From positions 1,984,001 to 2,048,000 of the forward strand of contig NZ_CP064266.1 in the NCBI RefSeq assembly GCF_022811845.1: DNA of 64,000 nt, in the 5' to 3' direction. Positions 25,925-34,828 of this stretch are shown here, piece by piece (within the stretch, counting starts at the first letter, position 1; every line of letters starts with the position of its first letter). This DNA comes from Bacillus pseudomycoides. Its GTDB lineage: Bacteria; Bacillota; Bacilli; Bacillales; Bacillaceae_G. A program made the position numbers and the translations under genes. Below the pieces are notes generated by a model, which ran no database searches, was not told where the DNA came from, and worked only from the letters and a program-made list of their open reading frames with translations.

Positions 25925-26302
25925 TTAGTTCTGTAAATAATAATCTTGATCATTGTTATGGAGGATAGATGAAGCTTGAGATAGATCAATACCTTTCTCT
26001 AAAGTTTCTAATAAGTAATATCCAAGTGCCTTATCCTGTTGTATCAAGCTATGTAATAGGGTGCTTGCGCGAGCAATTCTATATTTTGTTTCATCTAGGG
26101 TTAAGGACGAATTATCTATTGTAATGAGATGAAGCTCATCTTGTAGCTTTTGTAATAATGAAAGTTGAATGGTATCCGTCTTTCCTGTTTCAAGATTACT
26201 TAAATAAGCTGGTGATACACCAAGCTGTTTTGCAAAAGTGTTTAATCCAATTCCTTTTTGAGTGCGAAGTGTACGAATGTGTTTACCAATTTCATTTATC
26301 AT
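25925..26302 (-). CDS. XRE-family HTH regulator
   Basis: A 125-residue protein whose first 60 residues are a Cro/CI-type helix-turn-helix (IRTLRTQKGIGLNTFAKQLGVSPAYLSNLETGKTDTIQL). The rest is helical and may dimerise. The ATG at 26302 is chosen because GGAGG lies 7-8 bp upstream. It diverges from the small ORF and two-recombinase operon that follow, so it probably controls the shared 40-bp region, as in many integrative elements. Confidence 0.82.
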   Translation of the reverse strand: MINEIGKHIRTLRTQKGIGLNTFAKQLGVSPAYLSNLETGKTDTIQLSLLQKLQDELHLITIDNSSLTLDETKYRIARASTLLHSLIQQDKALGYYLLETLEKGIDLSQASSILHNNDQDYYLQN

Positions 26303-26342
26303 AAGACTAACCTCCACGGATTTATTGAAAGGAATACATAAA

Positions 26343-26474
26343 ATGAATAAGCAAAAGAAAATTACAATTACATCAGTAAGTTATGTTCATGATCCAGAAT
26401 CAGCTCAAAAATGGTTTGAAGCGTATATCAAGATTGTTGAAAAAGAATTAGTTAAGGCAATTAATAAGGACTAG
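26343..26474 (+). CDS. 43-residue companion of the recombinase operon
   Basis: MNKQKKITITSVSYVHDPES then AQKWFEAYIKIVEKELVKAI, with AAAGGA upstream. It shares the W-F helix style of the protein at 25,660 and sits directly before the recombinase pair, as similar short ORFs do in other Firmicutes. The function is unknown; it may be an accessory or directionality protein (inference). Confidence 0.55.
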   Translation: MNKQKKITITSVSYVHDPESAQKWFEAYIKIVEKELVKAINKD

Positions 26475-26529
26475 CCACTAATTTTAATACATACAGTGTA
26501 AATAGAGCATCATGAGAGGAGGTCCTGAA

Positions 26530-27984
26530 TTGAAGACCGTTGCATATTATAGAAGTTCAATTGATTCTCAGGAAAACTCAATCGAAATGCAACAAAATTC
26601 AGTTCTTACTCGCTCCATTGATATGGCATTGATTATCGATGAAGAATATATTGATGAAGCGGTATCAGCCCGAAAAGTCAGTTTGAAAAAGCGTCCAGCC
26701 CTACAAAAATTAATACAAGATATCAACAATAACGATGTTGGAACTTTATTCTTATTTAAGCGAGATCGACTAGCAAGAAATGTAATGGAGTATTATGAAA
26801 TTTATCAAATACTAAGAAATAAGAAGATAAATGTTATTTTAACTGCACCAAATGAGCCACCAGTGTACTACACACCAATTGGTGAATATCTTGAATTAAT
26901 TATGGCGGGTATGGCCCAACGGGAAGGCGAACAAATTATTGAACGTTTAAAGCAAACATTAAAGTCAAATTTCCAAAGTGGTAAAAATCCAGGACGTCTT
27001 CCGTATGGTTTCAAATGGAATAAAGAAACGAAAAAAATTGAATTGGTTGATGAACAAGTACAAGTTGTTAAAAGGATTTATCAAGAACTTGTATCTGGAA
27101 AACATGAATCCTTGAAAGAACTTTGTAGTGTATTAGGCTTTAAGGAAAACGGTAAGTCTTGGACTCCAACTGATATAAGAAAAATTGCATTAAATCCAAC
27201 ATATATTGGATTGCGTACTATGAATATTTTTGGTGAAGATGTTACTAGTAAATATGAAATACTTTCCATTATTGATAAGAATACATGGGAAAAAGCATGT
27301 AGTATTGTCACCATTTTATCTCCCCAAAAGACTCATCAAGATTATGTATTTGAGCAAGTGTTATTTCCACTGCAAGGATTGTTAATTTGTTCGAAATGTA
27401 ATGAATCATTACAAAAAGTAAAGGCTAGAAAAAAAGAAAATTTAAAGTATAAATGTTTAAATCATTCTTCGGTTTATGTTCTGAAGAGTACAATTGAACC
27501 ATTAGTCTTCGAACGCTGTAAGGAATATTTTGATAGCTTAATTACTTCCCATTTTCATGAACTATTTGATCGATATGAACAAAATGCTAAGAAGCAAGTA
27601 AAACAGAAAATACAAACCATTAAAGAGAAAATCCAGCTTATGAATGAAAAGTTAATTACAAAAGTAGATACATGGTATCACGAAACTGATGTATCTTATA
27701 AGGAGCAGAAAGAAGTCGAAATTATGGCGCTGTATGATGAGCTGGCAAAATATAAAAAACAAAAAGAACAGGTGACACAGGAATTAAGTGATGTAAAGCA
27801 ATTACGTGAAAAGATAAGTAATTATCAATCCTCTATGTCGTTGTCCTATGACGAGATAAAGGAGAATCGACAGTTAAGTTCCTTTTTTCAAGATTTAATA
27901 CAACAAATTAAAACTGACGGAAAGAACTGCGAAATTATTTTTAAACACCCATTCTTACGTACTCAAGAGGTGTTAATATCATGA
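26530..27984 (+). CDS. Serine recombinase, first of a pair
   Basis: A 484-residue protein from TTG 26530, chosen because GAGGAGGT lies 6-7 bp upstream, whereas the in-frame ATG at 26512 lacks a site. The catalytic domain has YYRSSIDSQENSIEMQQNS (Ser about 9-10), EAVSARKVSLKKRPALQKL and FKRDRLARN. A recombinase domain (LPYGFKWNKETKKIELVDEQ, LNPTYIGLRTMN), a short zinc-ribbon (CSKCNESL) and a coiled-coil (KIQTIKEKIQLMNEKL) follow. Its stop overlaps the start of the next recombinase by 4 bp (ATGA), so the two are translationally coupled and may act as a heteromer. Confidence 0.9.
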   Translation: MKTVAYYRSSIDSQENSIEMQQNSVLTRSIDMALIIDEEYIDEAVSARKVSLKKRPALQKLIQDINNNDVGTLFLFKRDRLARNVMEYYEIYQILRNKKINVILTAPNEPPVYYTPIGEYLELIMAGMAQREGEQIIERLKQTLKSNFQSGKNPGRLPYGFKWNKETKKIELVDEQVQVVKRIYQELVSGKHESLKELCSVLGFKENGKSWTPTDIRKIALNPTYIGLRTMNIFGEDVTSKYEILSIIDKNTWEKACSIVTILSPQKTHQDYVFEQVLFPLQGLLICSKCNESLQKVKARKKENLKYKCLNHSSVYVLKSTIEPLVFERCKEYFDSLITSHFHELFDRYEQNAKKQVKQKIQTIKEKIQLMNEKLITKVDTWYHETDVSYKEQKEVEIMALYDELAKYKKQKEQVTQELSDVKQLREKISNYQSSMSLSYDEIKENRQLSSFFQDLIQQIKTDGKNCEIIFKHPFLRTQEVLIS

Positions 27985-29549
27985 AGCTTTCTCATATATT
28001 ACAACCAAATATGAAGGCTGCTTTTTATGGCCGTCATTCTACGGATAAACAAGATATGGATATGCAATTGAATTCCGTTATGGAAGTGATTCGCAAATAT
28101 GATTGCATTCATACTCATTCTTTTCTTGATAAGGCTGTTTCCGCTCGTAAAAATAAAATTACAAGTAGGAAAGAACTTGAAAATATGTTCGAAGCGGCAA
28201 AAAGAAAAGAATTTGGTTTTGTCATTGTTTATAAAAGTGATCGTTTGGCCAGAGACCCTCTTGAGCATCAAACGATACGTATTGTCATGAAGACACTAGA
28301 TATTCCCATCATTATTAGTTCAACCGAAAGTGTGTACAATACTGATACTGACTTGATTGTGCAACTTATGGAAGATGGTTTTACTAAATATGAAGTTGAC
28401 ACCATTATCGCCAGAACACGATCAGGTCTAGAAAATAAGGCAAAACAAGGGAAATGGCTTGGTGGTAAGCCGCCATTTGGTTACACATATGATAAGAATA
28501 GTGGGCAGTTTATAGAACATCCTGAAGAGCTTTGCTATGTAAAAGAAATTTTTAACTTATATTTTAATGGTCATGGATTTCAGCATATTGCTAATACATT
28601 TCCTAACGGTTCACGTCGCGGAAAAGATTGGGGTAAAGAGAATGTAAAGGCGATTGTGCTTAATCCTTTTTATTGTGGTTTATTATCATGGCGCCGACAA
28701 ACAGATGGAAAACAAAATGCAAGAGATATTTGGATTGAAGCACCAAACTACTATGTGAAGCCAATTATTTCACAAACGACATGGGAATCATGCTGGCGTA
28801 TTTATTCAGAAAAACGTAATGGAAACATGGTTCCTAAACATTACAAAACAAGTTTTCTTTTGCAAGGATTGCTTTCTTGTGAAAAGTGCCAGGAACTAAT
28901 GAAAACAAAGAATCAGCAGACAGTAAGTTCTACAAATAAACAGTATGGAGCGAAAATTTATTTTTGCACTAATTGCAAATTAAGGATAGATGCAGACCTC
29001 CTTCATGATAAAGTAGTGAATCAAACACTTACTGATGTGAAAATAAGTGGATTTCACAATGTATATCATGCGATAGAACAAAAAATTCAGTATGAGATAC
29101 AAGGGTTGAATAACGATATTAAAAAGCATCAGCGTCTCTTTGAAAACTACACCATCAAACTTCACAATATTACAGAAGAGTTGAAACAACGTATGAAAAA
29201 TAATGATGATAAACGTCTTTTGAAGTCCTTAGCGATTTACCGCTTGGATGTACAGCGAAAGCTAGATGGAGTCACGCAACAAATCAATGACTTCAAACAA
29301 CAAATCACTCTTAAAGAAAAAATCGAGAAAAGCAAAGAAACATGGCTACATACTTTGAATGAAGTATTTCAAGATGATGTCAAGCTTCAAGAAATAAGCG
29401 ATATGGATAAAAGACGATTTTTATTACCTCTTATTCAATCTGTATCCATTAAAGAAAATAAAAAGCGTAACGAATATGATATTTCATTACAGTTACGAAC
29501 CGATTTTTCAAAGCGTAATGTCCAAAATCAAATCAGCTTGATTTTGTAA
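27981..29549 (+). CDS. Serine recombinase, second of the pair
   Basis: A 522-residue protein. The nucleophile lies in YGRHSTDKQDMDMQLNS (Ser 20), with KAVSARKNKITSRKELENM and YKSDRLARDPLEHQT. The recombinase domain reads KPPFGYTYDKNSGQF and VLNPFYCGLLSWRRQ. A four-Cys zinc-ribbon (CEKCQELM ... CTNCK) and a coiled-coil follow. It is similar in plan to the upstream gene and overlaps it by 4 bp. Paired serine recombinases are known to act together in some mobile elements (CcrA/CcrB of SCC). Its target site here is unknown. Confidence 0.9.
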   Translation: MKLSHILQPNMKAAFYGRHSTDKQDMDMQLNSVMEVIRKYDCIHTHSFLDKAVSARKNKITSRKELENMFEAAKRKEFGFVIVYKSDRLARDPLEHQTIRIVMKTLDIPIIISSTESVYNTDTDLIVQLMEDGFTKYEVDTIIARTRSGLENKAKQGKWLGGKPPFGYTYDKNSGQFIEHPEELCYVKEIFNLYFNGHGFQHIANTFPNGSRRGKDWGKENVKAIVLNPFYCGLLSWRRQTDGKQNARDIWIEAPNYYVKPIISQTTWESCWRIYSEKRNGNMVPKHYKTSFLLQGLLSCEKCQELMKTKNQQTVSSTNKQYGAKIYFCTNCKLRIDADLLHDKVVNQTLTDVKISGFHNVYHAIEQKIQYEIQGLNNDIKKHQRLFENYTIKLHNITEELKQRMKNNDDKRLLKSLAIYRLDVQRKLDGVTQQINDFKQQITLKEKIEKSKETWLHTLNEVFQDDVKLQEISDMDKRRFLLPLIQSVSIKENKKRNEYDISLQLRTDFSKRNVQNQISLIL

Positions 29550-29580
29550 AACAGCTATCATATTGGTGGCTGTTTTTTCG
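29547..29580 (+). terminator. Terminator of the recombinase pair
   Basis: AAAACAGC...GGCTGTTTTTTCG stem with T run directly after the stop codon. Confidence 0.7.
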
Positions 29581-29631
29581 TTATCGATGTATCGGTATTT
29601 GGGTTGAACTGTAGATGAAAATTCTTTTGCT

Positions 29632-29681
29632 ACTCGGTGATTGGGGTGGAGTGGTATACCACTCCACCCCAATCACCGAGT
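29632..29681. repeat. Perfect 50-bp palindrome with no loop
   Basis: Arms 29632-29656 and 29657-29681 are exact reverse complements of 25 bp, meeting at GGTA-TACC. Each arm starts ACTCGGTGATTGGGG. Diverged copies of the arm start occur nearby in one orientation: ACTCGGTTATTAGGGG at 29769-29784 and GTTCGGTAATTGGGT at about 29813-29827. It lies 80 bp after the recombinase pair. It could be a recombination site, an end-to-end transposon junction or a protein-binding cruciform. Confidence 0.9.
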
Positions 29682-29870
29682 TTGATACTCTTGAGAAAGA
29701 GCTTATATCTTAAGAATAAAGAGTTTGTCTTTATTTATTATTATGGACAGCGATTTAGAGAAATAAACATACTCGGTTATTAGGGGATAGGTAACTATTT
29801 AAAACATTTAAGAGTTCGGTAATTGGGTAAATAAAAAATGCCTTATCATTCTCCCTGTAAGGGGGGCATA

Positions 29871-30013
29871 AGGGGTCACTATACATATCCATCATAAAGG
29901 CCCTAAAAAAGAAAAAACGATCCGAACTCTTATGAATAGCTGTGAAAAGGTAAAATTTTTGTTATGGGAGGTTTCTCAAAATCCTAGCTTGATGGGCATG
30001 TATAGTGACCCCT
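29871..30013. mobile_element. 143-bp MITE-like inverted-repeat element
   Basis: Ends 29871-29886 (AGGGGTCACTATACAT) and 29998-30013 are exact 16-bp inverted repeats. A further CCATCA/TGATGG match brings the repeat to about 24 bp. It has no coding sequence. The inner part of the right end reads TTGATGGGCATG, resembling an IS231-type tip. There is no clear target duplication. Confidence 0.65.
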
Positions 30014-30127
30014 ATTAAGCAAACGCGCCAGTTTCTTGAATAACTCATTGTGGAAATTATAGAATTTTGCAATAATTGTTATTGGGTTGAATAGCAGTAT
30101 GGTGGAAGAAAGAAGGGGATTTTTTAT

Positions 30128-30874
30128 ATGTTAAGTTTTAGAGATTCAACAAAGACTATTCAGGAAAGTGGGACAGAAATTGCAATAATTTCTATTGGTG
30201 CTACCGAACAGTTTGAGCCATATTTACCGATGCACTTAGATACTTTGATTGCTGAAAAGTATGCAGAAGCGTTTGGTGAAGTATTAGATGCTTATGTATT
30301 ACCGACAATTCCTTTTAACACTTCTGAAGAGCATGCAAACTTCAAAGGCACTATTACAGTAAGCACTAATGTATTAGCAGTAATGTTGGAAGAGATAATT
30401 GTAAATCTAACGAGACAAGGGTTTAAAAAATTCGTTTTATGTAATGGACACGAAGGAGCTTATTGGGAGTCTTCATTTGTTAAGCAAATAAATTTTAAGT
30501 ACCCAGAACTCATATTAATTACTACTCATCGGCAGTTAGCTTGGGAAGATGCTTTAAAAGAAGCAGGTATTGAAGGATTAAAAGAGAGGCACGCTGGTTT
30601 CTTATCAGTATGTACGGCTATGTGGTTATGTCCAGAACTTGTAAAGGTTAAGTCTATGGGTTCTGAAGTACCTACCGAAAATAATAAATTTGCTGATTAT
30701 ATTTTTAGGTATAAGCAAACGAAAAATGACTGTTTGGGCAAGTTTGAGAGTAATGACTATACTGCCCAACAACTTACTGAGATTGGAAAGACATTCTGGA
30801 CCTCTTTTATTGCAAAGAGAAGTGAACACCTAAAGGAAACTCTTGAAAAAGCTTACCAAATAAAAATGAGTTGA
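30128..30874 (+). CDS. Creatininase-family amidohydrolase-like protein
   Basis: A 248-residue protein with the family layout: IGATEQFEPYLPMHLDTLIAE near residue 25, PFNTSEEHANFKGTITV near 60, LCNGHEGAYWES near 105 and ERHAGFLSVCTAMWL near 155. Creatininases and relatives (such as the mycofactocin protease MftE) hydrolyse amide bonds with two metal ions. Two usual ligands are changed: the His of TEQHG is Phe (TEQF) and the Glu of HAGE is Phe (HAGF). Activity may therefore be altered or lost. GAAAGAAGGGG lies upstream. It stands alone between mobile elements, and a link to the NRPS locus is possible but unproven. Confidence 0.75.
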   Translation: MLSFRDSTKTIQESGTEIAIISIGATEQFEPYLPMHLDTLIAEKYAEAFGEVLDAYVLPTIPFNTSEEHANFKGTITVSTNVLAVMLEEIIVNLTRQGFKKFVLCNGHEGAYWESSFVKQINFKYPELILITTHRQLAWEDALKEAGIEGLKERHAGFLSVCTAMWLCPELVKVKSMGSEVPTENNKFADYIFRYKQTKNDCLGKFESNDYTAQQLTEIGKTFWTSFIAKRSEHLKETLEKAYQIKMS

Positions 30875-30964
30875 ATAAAGAGGTTTGGTAGATATAAAAG
30901 TCACTATCTTTGAAGTGCACCCCGATTGTTAGACACAGTCTAACAATCGGAGGTGCACTTTTTT

Positions 30965-31486
30965 ATGGTTAAATTTTCTTCGGAAGAAAAAATACGAGCG
31001 ATAAGACGATATTTAGAGGGGACTGAAGGTGGAAAAACAATCGCTAAATCTATTGGTGTTCATCCCAGTATGCTTTATCAGTGGAGTAAACAATATGAAT
31101 CCTTAGGTGAAAATGCTTTTGAAAAACGCTATACATCCTACTCTACCCAATATAAACTAGATGTACTTAGTTATATGAACGAACAAGGGACATCTATCAG
31201 GGAAACAGCGGCACTTTTCAATATTCCTTCTTACGAAACACTTCGAAAATGGAAAGTAGCTTATGAAACAGGAGGATTGGATGCCCTACATTCAAAGAAA
31301 AAGGGGCGTCCATCCATGGAAAAGAAAAAAACAAATACAACTAAAGATCAAGGAATAGTTGAAGGTTCAATAGAGGAACTACAAGCGGAAAATGAGCGTT
31401 TACGTATGGAAAATGCGTATTTAAAAAAGTTGAATGCCTTAGTTCAAAACAAGGAGAAATCACGAAACAAGACAAAGCCCAAGTAG
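30965..31486 (+). CDS. IS150-type transposase OrfA
   Basis: A 173-residue protein with two helix-turn-helix units (GGKTIAKSIGVHPSMLYQWSKQY and SIRETAALFNIPSYETLRKWKVAY). A leucine-zipper-like tail follows (ELQAENERLRMENAYLKKL). It binds the IS ends and is normally joined to OrfB by -1 frameshifting. ATG 30965 lies inside the left end region, with CGGAGG upstream. Confidence 0.85.
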   Translation: MVKFSSEEKIRAIRRYLEGTEGGKTIAKSIGVHPSMLYQWSKQYESLGENAFEKRYTSYSTQYKLDVLSYMNEQGTSIRETAALFNIPSYETLRKWKVAYETGGLDALHSKKKGRPSMEKKKTNTTKDQGIVEGSIEELQAENERLRMENAYLKKLNALVQNKEKSRNKTKPK

Positions 31487-32326
31487 TCTATGAATTAAGG
31501 CATAAATTTTCAGTGAAGGTGCTACTTCAGATCGCAGGTATTCCGCGTAGTACGTATTATTATTGGGTTAAAAGATTCAATCGTCCTGATTCAGATGTGG
31601 AACTAAAAGAACTGATTCGAACCATTTATGACGAACATGAGGGGCTTTATGGTTATCGTCGTATTCGTGATGAACTTACGAATCGCGGACATAAAGTAAA
31701 TCATAAAAAAAGTGTATCGTATCATGAAAGAATTGGGATTAAAATGTCTCGTTCGTATGAAAAAATATCGCTCTTATAAAGGAACAGTTGGAAAAATTGC
31801 ACCCAATATTTTAAATCGCAACTTTCAAGCTGAAAAACCAAATAAAAAGTGGGTTACGGATATTACAGAGTTTAAATTATTGGGAGAAAAGTTATATCTA
31901 TCGCCAATATTGGATTTATTTAATGGCGAAATTATCACCTATACAATTGGTTCAAGACCAACTTATTCACTTGTTTCAACAATGTTAGACCAAGCGTTTG
32001 AACACTTAACAGTCATAGATTCACTCTTGATCCATTCTGATCAAGGTTGGCACTATCAAATGAAACAATACCGTCATTCCCTAAATAAACGTGGCATTAC
32101 ACAAAGCATGTCCCGTAAAGGAAACTGTTACGATAACGCAGTGATTGAAAACTTCTTTGGTATCATGAAGTCAGAATTTCTGTATCAAAAAGAATTTAAG
32201 AGTATAGAACATTTTAAGAAAGAACTAGCAAAATATATAAAGTACTATAATCATAAAAGAATTAAGGCAAAACTAAAAGGCATGAGCCCGGTACAATACC
32301 GGACCCATGCCCAAAAGGTTGCCTAA
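31453..32326 (+). pseudogene. IS150-type transposase OrfB (DDE), frameshifted
   Basis: The OrfB frame overlaps the end of OrfA and reads VVYELRHKFSVKVLLQIAGI, IPRSTYYYWVKRF and GLYGYRRIRDEL. At a run of seven A (31705-31711) it shifts to another frame carrying the rve core: KKWVTDITEFKL (D), SLLIHSDQGWHYQ (D) and GNCYDNAVIENFF (E), ending QYRTHAQKVA. With six A the protein would be continuous. The catalytic triad is complete, so only this one base separates it from an active transposase; a base-calling error is possible. Confidence 0.82.
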
Positions 32327-32364
32327 TGAAATAACCTGTCTAACTTTATGGGGTCACTTCACTT

Positions 32365-32790
32365 TAATTGAAGAAGGATCGCAGAAATGATCAGACTTTT
32401 TTATAAGGTAACGATTCAATTAAATAAATTAAGAGTGTATTTTGCTCTTCAGTTTCGGGTGATAATTCTTTCAACCAGTAATATAGCCGATGAACCGGTA
32501 GGTTCTGTTTTTGACATCAGGCAACTTTGGGTAATCCACTGTTTTTATAATCTTGAATATAAGTTTACCATTCTTTCTTTAATAGGTGCCTTTTCAAAAA
32601 AACCTCCACATGTAGTATGTAAGGAGATTATCTCATGAGTTATTTACAAATTGTGAGTGGAGAATATTTGACGATTACGAACAGAAAAGAGATGACGAAG
32701 CCATCTCTTTTCTGTTCTATTATATAGTTACATTTAATTGTAAAAAAATGTGTCAAATAAAAAAGAAAGTCACATTTTTTCTAACGTTTA
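32365..32790. other. Gap after the IS3 element with one ORF remnant
   Basis: Mostly featureless. AAGGAG at about 32621-32626 precedes a 30-codon frame at 32635-32727 (MSYLQIVSGEYLTITNRKEM). That frame runs into a terminator hairpin (ACAGAAAAGAGATG...CATCTCTTTTCTGT, 32681-32716), so it looks like a truncated gene start fused to a foreign terminator. Confidence 0.4.
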
Positions 32791-33276
32791 TCAGATTTTT
32801 ATACTAGATTTTAGGGTATTCAAATCGCTTAGTATTTCTTCTATATGTCCATCGACTTTAACATCTTCCCAAGATCTAATGACATATCCATCTTTATCTA
32901 TGAGGAAAGTAGATCGTTTTATTCTTTTCTCCATCCCTGTACCAGTTTCAACTAGTCTTATTGCATTATATTGTTCAGAAATTTCATACTTATCATCGGT
33001 TAACAATAAAAAAGGTAAGCTATAATTTTGAACAAAGACCTGGTGACTAGATATAGGATCAGCACTAACTCCTAATATCACTGTATCATACCCCTCAAAT
33101 GAAGTATGAGCATTTCGAAAGTCACAAGCCTCTTTTGTACATCCTGAGGTCATATCCTTAGGATAAAAATATAAAACAATATTTTTCCCAGAAAAATTAG
33201 ATAATTTTATTTGTTTGCCGTTACTTGCATACGCAGTAAAATCGGGTGCTCTAGTACCTATTTCAACTTTTTTCAA
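32791..33276 (-). CDS. Thiol peroxidase of the BCP/PrxQ family
   Basis: A 161-residue peroxiredoxin. The peroxidatic Cys is in KDMTSGCTKEACDFR, with the resolving Cys five residues later (C-x4-C), typical of atypical 2-Cys BCP enzymes. It also has VILGVSADPISSHQVFV and KRSTFLIDKDGYVIRSW. It reduces hydroperoxides using thioredoxin. It follows the seryl-tRNA synthetase-like gene on the same strand with a 117-bp gap. It may be an accessory copy, since bcp is usually chromosomal elsewhere. Confidence 0.9.
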   Translation of the reverse strand: MKKVEIGTRAPDFTAYASNGKQIKLSNFSGKNIVLYFYPKDMTSGCTKEACDFRNAHTSFEGYDTVILGVSADPISSHQVFVQNYSLPFLLLTDDKYEISEQYNAIRLVETGTGMEKRIKRSTFLIDKDGYVIRSWEDVKVDGHIEEILSDLNTLKSSIKI

Positions 33277-33393
33277 GTCTAAGATCCTCCTAATCTCTTA
33301 TATCACATTTTTTATAATTTTAACAATATTTCTAGTCTAGGTAGAAAATTTATATACACTAACACATATGCTCTCTATCAACTAATTCAAGCT

Positions 33394-34658
33394 TTAGGAG
33401 AGGTATTTTTTCCCTCCTAAATATTGTTGTAGAGCTAGAGGTATTTTTATCTCTCCATCTGTTGTTTGATGATTCTCTAAAAATGGGATTAAAATCCTTG
33501 GAAAAGCAACAGCTGTATTATTTAGTGTATAAGCGAACTTTACGGATCCATCTAGTGCACGATATTTAATGTCAGCTCTACGGGCTTGAAAATCAAAAAA
33601 ACTTGAGCATGAATGAGTCTCACCATATTTCCCTCTACTAGGCATCCAAACCTCTATATCATGTTTTTTAACTTGGCCTTGCCCCATATCTCCAGTACAA
33701 ACTTCTACCACCCTATAGGGTAATTCCAATTTTTTTAAAATGTTTTCTGCATTTTGTAAAAGTAGTTTATGCATCTCAATATCGGCTTCTTTATTATCTT
33801 TACAAATTACAATTTGCTCGATTTTGTTAAATTGATGTACACGATACGCTCCTCTTGTATCTCGTCCATATGATCCAGCTTCTCTCCTAAAACATGTAGA
33901 AATTGCTGAAACTTTTATTGGTAAATCCTCTTCGTTTAGCTTTTTATTGGAGTAGTAGGAAATTAAAGGTACTTCTGAACTTCCCACTAGATATAAATTA
34001 TCTTTGGTAATTTCGTAAGCCTCTTCTTTCCCATTAGGAAAATATCCAGTCTTTATCATGGCATCCTCTTTAACCATAACTGGGACATCCATAAAAGAAA
34101 AGCCATTTTGCATTAACACATCAAGTACTAAGTTCTCAATAGCCCTTTGTAAAAGAAAACCATTATGTTTTAGATAATACATTCTGCTGCCAGAAACGTC
34201 TGAAGATTTTTCTAAATCAAATACATTATGCTTTTCACCTAGGATGATATGGTCTAGGGGAGTTTCAGAAAGATCCTTAACTGTCCCTATCTCATATAAT
34301 AAAACATTTTCACTATCATCTATACCAACCGGAACATTTTCTAACGGAACGGAAGGAATAAGTAGCATCATAGAATTAAAAGTATTTTCTACTTCTTTAA
34401 GTACATGTTTAAGTTCCTTAGTAATATTATTAATTTCCTTAATATTACTAATATAATCTTGTTTTTCTTCACTATCTATTTGAGGAATCAGATTTTTAGT
34501 TTATTTCGTTCTGCATAATAATTATTGAGCTTATCCAATAGGACTCGTCTTTCTTTGTCTATTTGCAAAACTTCTTGAATATCAATAGCGATTCCTTTAT
34601 TATTTGCAGCTTTTTGAACTAAATCTGGATTACGCCTAATAAAATTTATATCTAACAT
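33394..34658 (-). pseudogene. serS2: Second seryl-tRNA synthetase, frameshifted near residue 55
   Basis: From ATG 34658 (AAAGGATGAG upstream) the frame reads MLDINFIRRNPDLVQKAANN, the SerRS coiled-coil start. It shifts at a run of five A on the coding strand (forward T run, 34493-34497). One extra A restores LIPQIDSEEKQDYISNIKEI and the rest, about 422 residues in all. The C-terminal 325 residues are an intact class II core with FRREAGSYGRDTRGAYRVHQF (motif 2) and ALDGSVKFAYTLNNTAVAFPRILI (motif 3). Producers of SerRS inhibitors such as albomycin carry a second resistant SerRS, so self-resistance is a reasonable inference next to an NRPS locus. As written it would not be full length. Confidence 0.82.
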
Positions 34659-34703
34659 GAAATCTCATCCTTTATTAGTTTTATACTTGTATTTATTTTT
34701 GTT

Positions 34704-34828
34704 TCAATAATTATTAATAATAGGCTTAGGGCTAACATCTTGTGCAATGCTAGTACCGACGTTAATATCTAGTATAGTAATTACCCCAATTACTGTGATT
34801 AATACACCAATAACTACGAATTTTTCAT
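34704..34828 (-). CDS. Pro-peptide-like small ORF (possible signalling peptide), frameshifted
   Basis: GAGGGG precedes ATG 34828, but the frame MKNS stops after four codons. One more A in the run of five gives 41 residues: M-K-K, then FVVIGVLITVIGVITILDIN, then GTSIAQDVSPKPIINNY, ending at TGA 34704-34706. A lysine start, a hydrophobic core and a short polar tail are the features of Phr/NprX/PapR pro-peptides. An NprR-like receptor gene lies upstream on the same strand. The SPKPI core is loosely like the SKPDI core I recall for NprX. It lies 45 bp before serS2 and may share its transcript. Confidence 0.42.

Larger units (their letters stand above)
30911..32361 (+). mobile_element. IS3-family element, IS150 group, 1,451 bp
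   Basis: Ends TGAAGTG...CCCC...GTTAGACA (30911-30935) and its inverted partner at 32337-32361 bound two overlapping transposase frames. The flanking CTT at 30908-30910 and 32362-32364 is a 3-bp target duplication. Insertion after the creatininase gene leaves that gene intact. Confidence 0.88.
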
